Assembly (NCBI RefSeq): GCF_900129235.1 | Contig: NZ_FQUV01000002.1 | Location: 124,001 to 188,000 of the forward strand | Direction of reading: 5' to 3' | DNA length: 64,000 nucleotides | DNA from: Litoreibacter ascidiaceicola | GTDB taxonomy: Bacteria; Pseudomonadota; Alphaproteobacteria; Rhodobacterales; Rhodobacteraceae | Program-made: the position numbers and the translations under genes | Notes under the pieces: model-generated | What the model saw: the letters and a program-made list of their open reading frames with translations, nothing else | What the model was told of the DNA's origin: nothing | The model's database searches: none | Shown here: positions 61,751 through 64,000 of the stretch, in pieces | Position numbering within the stretch: the stretch's first letter is position 1 | Layout of the letters: each line of letters starts with the position of its first letter

Positions 61751-63636
61751 CCGCACATGGCCCGATAACCCGCATGCCGATGATGCCGCCGGAACAGCCC
61801 TTGGCGTTTCCTGTGCAAGACCTGTCTTCCGATTACCGCGACGGGGCGGCACCCGACTTGCCCAACGATCCGTCCACGCGGCTCTGGCGGCTGGCGACAT
61901 TTTTGCCCGCGATCATCACCACAGGCGGGTTGATCGCCGCCTTCACCGACTGGTTCGCCATGGGCGGGTTGTCGGTGTTCGAAGGCATCTTGATCGCGTT
62001 GATCGCCTGCACGTTCTTCTGGATTTCCCTGTCGGTGTCGACCGTCACGGTCGGGCTGGTCAACATGATGCGCCCGCGCATTGCGCGCTCTGGAAAACCT
62101 GCGCCTGCGCAGGACGTGGCGCTGTTGGTGCCTGTCTATAACGAGGTGCCTTGGGACGTGTTCGGCAATGCCTGCGCCATGCTCGAAGAGCTGGACCGCA
62201 CGCAGCACCCCCACAGCTTCACGCTGTTCATCCTGTCTGACACCCGCGACGAGGTCATTGCCGAGCAAGAACTGCGCGCCTTCGCCATGCTGCGCGCCAA
62301 TCTGCCGGACCACATCGCGCTGCACTACCGCCGCCGCATCGACAATATCGACCGCAAGGTCGGTAATCTGGCTGATTGGGTGCAGCGGTGGGGTGGTGGC
62401 TACGACGCCATGCTGGTGCTCGACGCTGACAGCCTGATGTCCGGCCAAGCCATTATCACCCTGACCGACGAGATGGCCCACGACCCGTCCGCCGGCCTGA
62501 TCCAGAGCTTCCCGCAACTCTTTGGTGCCGAGACCCTGTTTGGCCGTGTGCAGCAGTTCTCCAGCACCATTTATGGTGCCGCATTGGCCGAAGGGCTGGC
62601 CCGCTGGGCCGACCACGAGGGCAATTACTGGGGCCATAACGCCATCATCCGCACCGCCGCCTTTGCGTCTTGTGCGGGGCTGCCACGGCTCGACACGTTC
62701 CGCTCCAAAGGCGCGCTGATCCTCAGCCACGACTTTGTCGAGGCGGGCCTGCTGCGCCGTGCGGGCTGGGGCGTCCGCTTCATGCCGCAGGTCAAAGGCA
62801 GCTATGAAGAGGTCCCCGCGACGCTGATCGACTACGTGCTTCGTGACCGCCGCTGGTGTCAGGGCAACCTGCAACACCTCAATATTCTCGGCTCCAAGGG
62901 CTTCCATCCGGTCACCCGTTTTCACCTGTTCCACGGCGCGATGGGCTATCTGCTATCCCCCGCATGGTTCGCGCTGCTGACCGTCTGGGCGCTGATCGGC
63001 AAGGGCGAGGAAGCCAACGTTATCCGCTATTTCACCGGCGAGAACCCACAGGTGGCGTGGCCGGAAATGGGCCATGTCAGCAACCTTGCCATTCTGGTGT
63101 TCATGTATGGCATGCTGCTTGCGCCGAAATTTCTCGGGGCCGCCGCGCTGCTGCGCTCCGGCCCGTCGCTGCGTGATCTTGGCGGAGCGGGGCAGTTCGT
63201 GCTGTCCTTCGTGACGGAGATTATCGTCTCGGTGCTCTACGCGCCTATTTTGATGGTGCAGCAAACCATTGCCGTCGCCCGCACATGGATCGGCTTCAAG
63301 GAAACATGGACCCCGCAAGCCCGCCAAGGTGGCCGCTACGGCTTTACCACCGTCCTGAAATTCCACGCGCTGGAAACGGTCGCAGGGGCCTTGTTGGTGG
63401 CGGGTATGTCCGAGGGGATCATCACGCTATGGCTGCTGCCCATCGCGGTGTCTTTGGCCCTTGCGGTACCGTTGTCGATGCTGAGCGGCGCGAAGCTGAC
63501 GCGGTTTAAATGGACCTCCCGCCAGCTTGGCACGGCGGAGGTGTTCAACGCCCCCGCGATCATCCAAAGCGCCAAGCGCGAGCGCTCCCGCATTCGGGTG
63601 GTTTTGGAGAATGCCGACCAGGTCGCAGCCGAATAG
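61747..63636 (+). CDS. opgH: Glucan glucosyltransferase OpgH
   Basis: A 629-residue inner-membrane GT2 enzyme that builds the glucan backbone from UDP-glucose. N-terminal helices near 55-70 and 77-100 are followed by the GT2 domain: VPVYNEVPWDVF, Asp226-x-Asp228 in LVLDADSL, EGNYWGHNAIIR, and the product-binding RDRRWCQGNLQH. C-terminal helices follow. It is shorter at both ends than E. coli OpgH (about 850 residues). It overlaps opgG by four bases and converges on the next gene with no gap. Confidence 0.95.
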   Translation: MTAHGPITRMPMMPPEQPLAFPVQDLSSDYRDGAAPDLPNDPSTRLWRLATFLPAIITTGGLIAAFTDWFAMGGLSVFEGILIALIACTFFWISLSVSTVTVGLVNMMRPRIARSGKPAPAQDVALLVPVYNEVPWDVFGNACAMLEELDRTQHPHSFTLFILSDTRDEVIAEQELRAFAMLRANLPDHIALHYRRRIDNIDRKVGNLADWVQRWGGGYDAMLVLDADSLMSGQAIITLTDEMAHDPSAGLIQSFPQLFGAETLFGRVQQFSSTIYGAALAEGLARWADHEGNYWGHNAIIRTAAFASCAGLPRLDTFRSKGALILSHDFVEAGLLRRAGWGVRFMPQVKGSYEEVPATLIDYVLRDRRWCQGNLQHLNILGSKGFHPVTRFHLFHGAMGYLLSPAWFALLTVWALIGKGEEANVIRYFTGENPQVAWPEMGHVSNLAILVFMYGMLLAPKFLGAAALLRSGPSLRDLGGAGQFVLSFVTEIIVSVLYAPILMVQQTIAVARTWIGFKETWTPQARQGGRYGFTTVLKFHALETVAGALLVAGMSEGIITLWLLPIAVSLALAVPLSMLSGAKLTRFKWTSRQLGTAEVFNAPAIIQSAKRERSRIRVVLENADQVAAE

Positions 63637-64000
63637 CTACTCCAGCGCTTCGAACCAATCCAACGCCATAACCGCCCAGCCTTTGGGGATGCCATGCGCG
63701 CCTTGGTGCAGGGCAAACTCCAGCGCACCTGCGTCACAGGTGTCCCAGCTGCGCCGCCAGAACTCGCCGGAGGTGTCGAACGTATCAGCGCGCATGTTCT
63801 TGCACCCGTTGGTTTCGCGCCAGATCTGCATCGCTTGGAACACATCGCCTTGATAAATGCGCCCGCCGCCCAAAGGACGGCCTTCCAGCGGCACGGTGGT
63901 GTCGCGCCAGCCATGGGTGTGGAGCAGTTTCACCGGACCCTTGCACGCATCCATCGCCGGATGGGGCCGCCAGAAGCTGCCCGCCACAGGGGCGTAGGCG
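63637..64000 (-). CDS. Polyhydroxybutyrate depolymerase-like esterase (C-terminal part)
   Basis: The last 120 codons of an alpha/beta hydrolase of the LpqC / PHB depolymerase family; the 5' part is beyond the window. LLHTHGWRDTTVP likely holds the acidic residue and HQGAHGIPKGW the catalytic His. Three cysteines (DACKG, NGCKN, DTCDA) may be disulfide-bonded, in keeping with an exported esterase. The stop directly abuts that of opgH on the other strand. Confidence 0.75.
   Translation of the reverse strand, partial: AYAPVAGSFWRPHPAMDACKGPVKLLHTHGWRDTTVPLEGRPLGGGRIYQGDVFQAMQIWRETNGCKNMRADTFDTSGEFWRRSWDTCDAGALEFALHQGAHGIPKGWAVMALDWFEALE

Overview
The window is chromosomal DNA from an alphaproteobacterium, almost certainly a marine Rhodobacterales (Roseobacter-group) species. 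The evidence is the high G+C content, dense operons with many 4-base ATGA overlaps, and the gene repertoire: heterotetrameric sarcosine oxidase soxBDAG, opgCGH, a SitABCD manganese transporter behind Mur-like boxes, a PuuE-UraD fusion, and a RutR-linked reductive pyrimidine pathway. No rRNA, tRNA, CRISPR array, prophage or insertion sequence was seen. It looks like ordinary core and metabolic chromosome.

Region 1 (1-10.8 kb) is for pyrimidine or hydantoin use. It holds the end of preT, preA, rutR on the opposite strand, a Zn-dependent N-carbamoyl amide hydrolase, a lipoprotein, a GH114-like protein, dihydropyrimidinase (hydA), a small membrane protein and an NMT1/THI5-type ABC importer with two permeases. 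A near-perfect RutR operator lies just before the hydrolase gene. PreTA reduces the ring, HydA opens it and the hydrolase removes the carbamoyl group; the importer probably brings in the substrate.

Region 2 (10.8-24.3 kb) has a membrane protein behind a structured leader, PPK2, an FNR-type site and an EamA transporter. Then comes a thiol/cytochrome c block (ccmF, ccmG, ccmH, ccmI, a DsbD/ScsB-like reductase and a DsbA-like protein), followed by gap, an L,D-transpeptidase and a phosphomannomutase. Region 3 (24.3-28.6 kb) is a minus-strand purine ureide operon (puuE-uraD, allE, allA, NCS2 permease) preceded by a 19-base palindrome.

Region 4 (28.6-37.2 kb) holds a DUF2189 protein, a TetR regulator divergent from a DUF1772 protein, sitABCD with two tandem Mur-like boxes, a secreted DUF4329 JAMM-like protein, an FAH-family hydrolase and a sulfatase. 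Region 5 (37.2-44.3 kb) holds a DevBCA-type exporter, dusA coupled to a putative 2-oxoglutarate oxygenase, an RNA methyltransferase, a DUF1289 protein and ruvX.

Region 6 (44.4-50.1 kb) is the sarcosine oxidase operon, with an extra 66-residue membrane protein inside it. Region 7 (50.3-57.2 kb) has two genes of an unrecognised secreted family, one broken by a 22-base tandem duplication, then sodB, stress-type small genes, a DUF302 protein, and an unassigned ThDP-enzyme and CoA-transferase pair. Region 8 (57.4-64 kb) has a TTC38-like TPR protein, the overlapping glucan genes opgC-opgG-opgH, and the end of a depolymerase-like esterase.

The least expected items are a short palindromic repeat family inside three operons, the structured leader near 11.95 kb, the 22-base frameshifting duplication, the tandem Mur boxes and the palindrome before the ureide operon. 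I saw no clear candidate for a wholly new multi-gene system.
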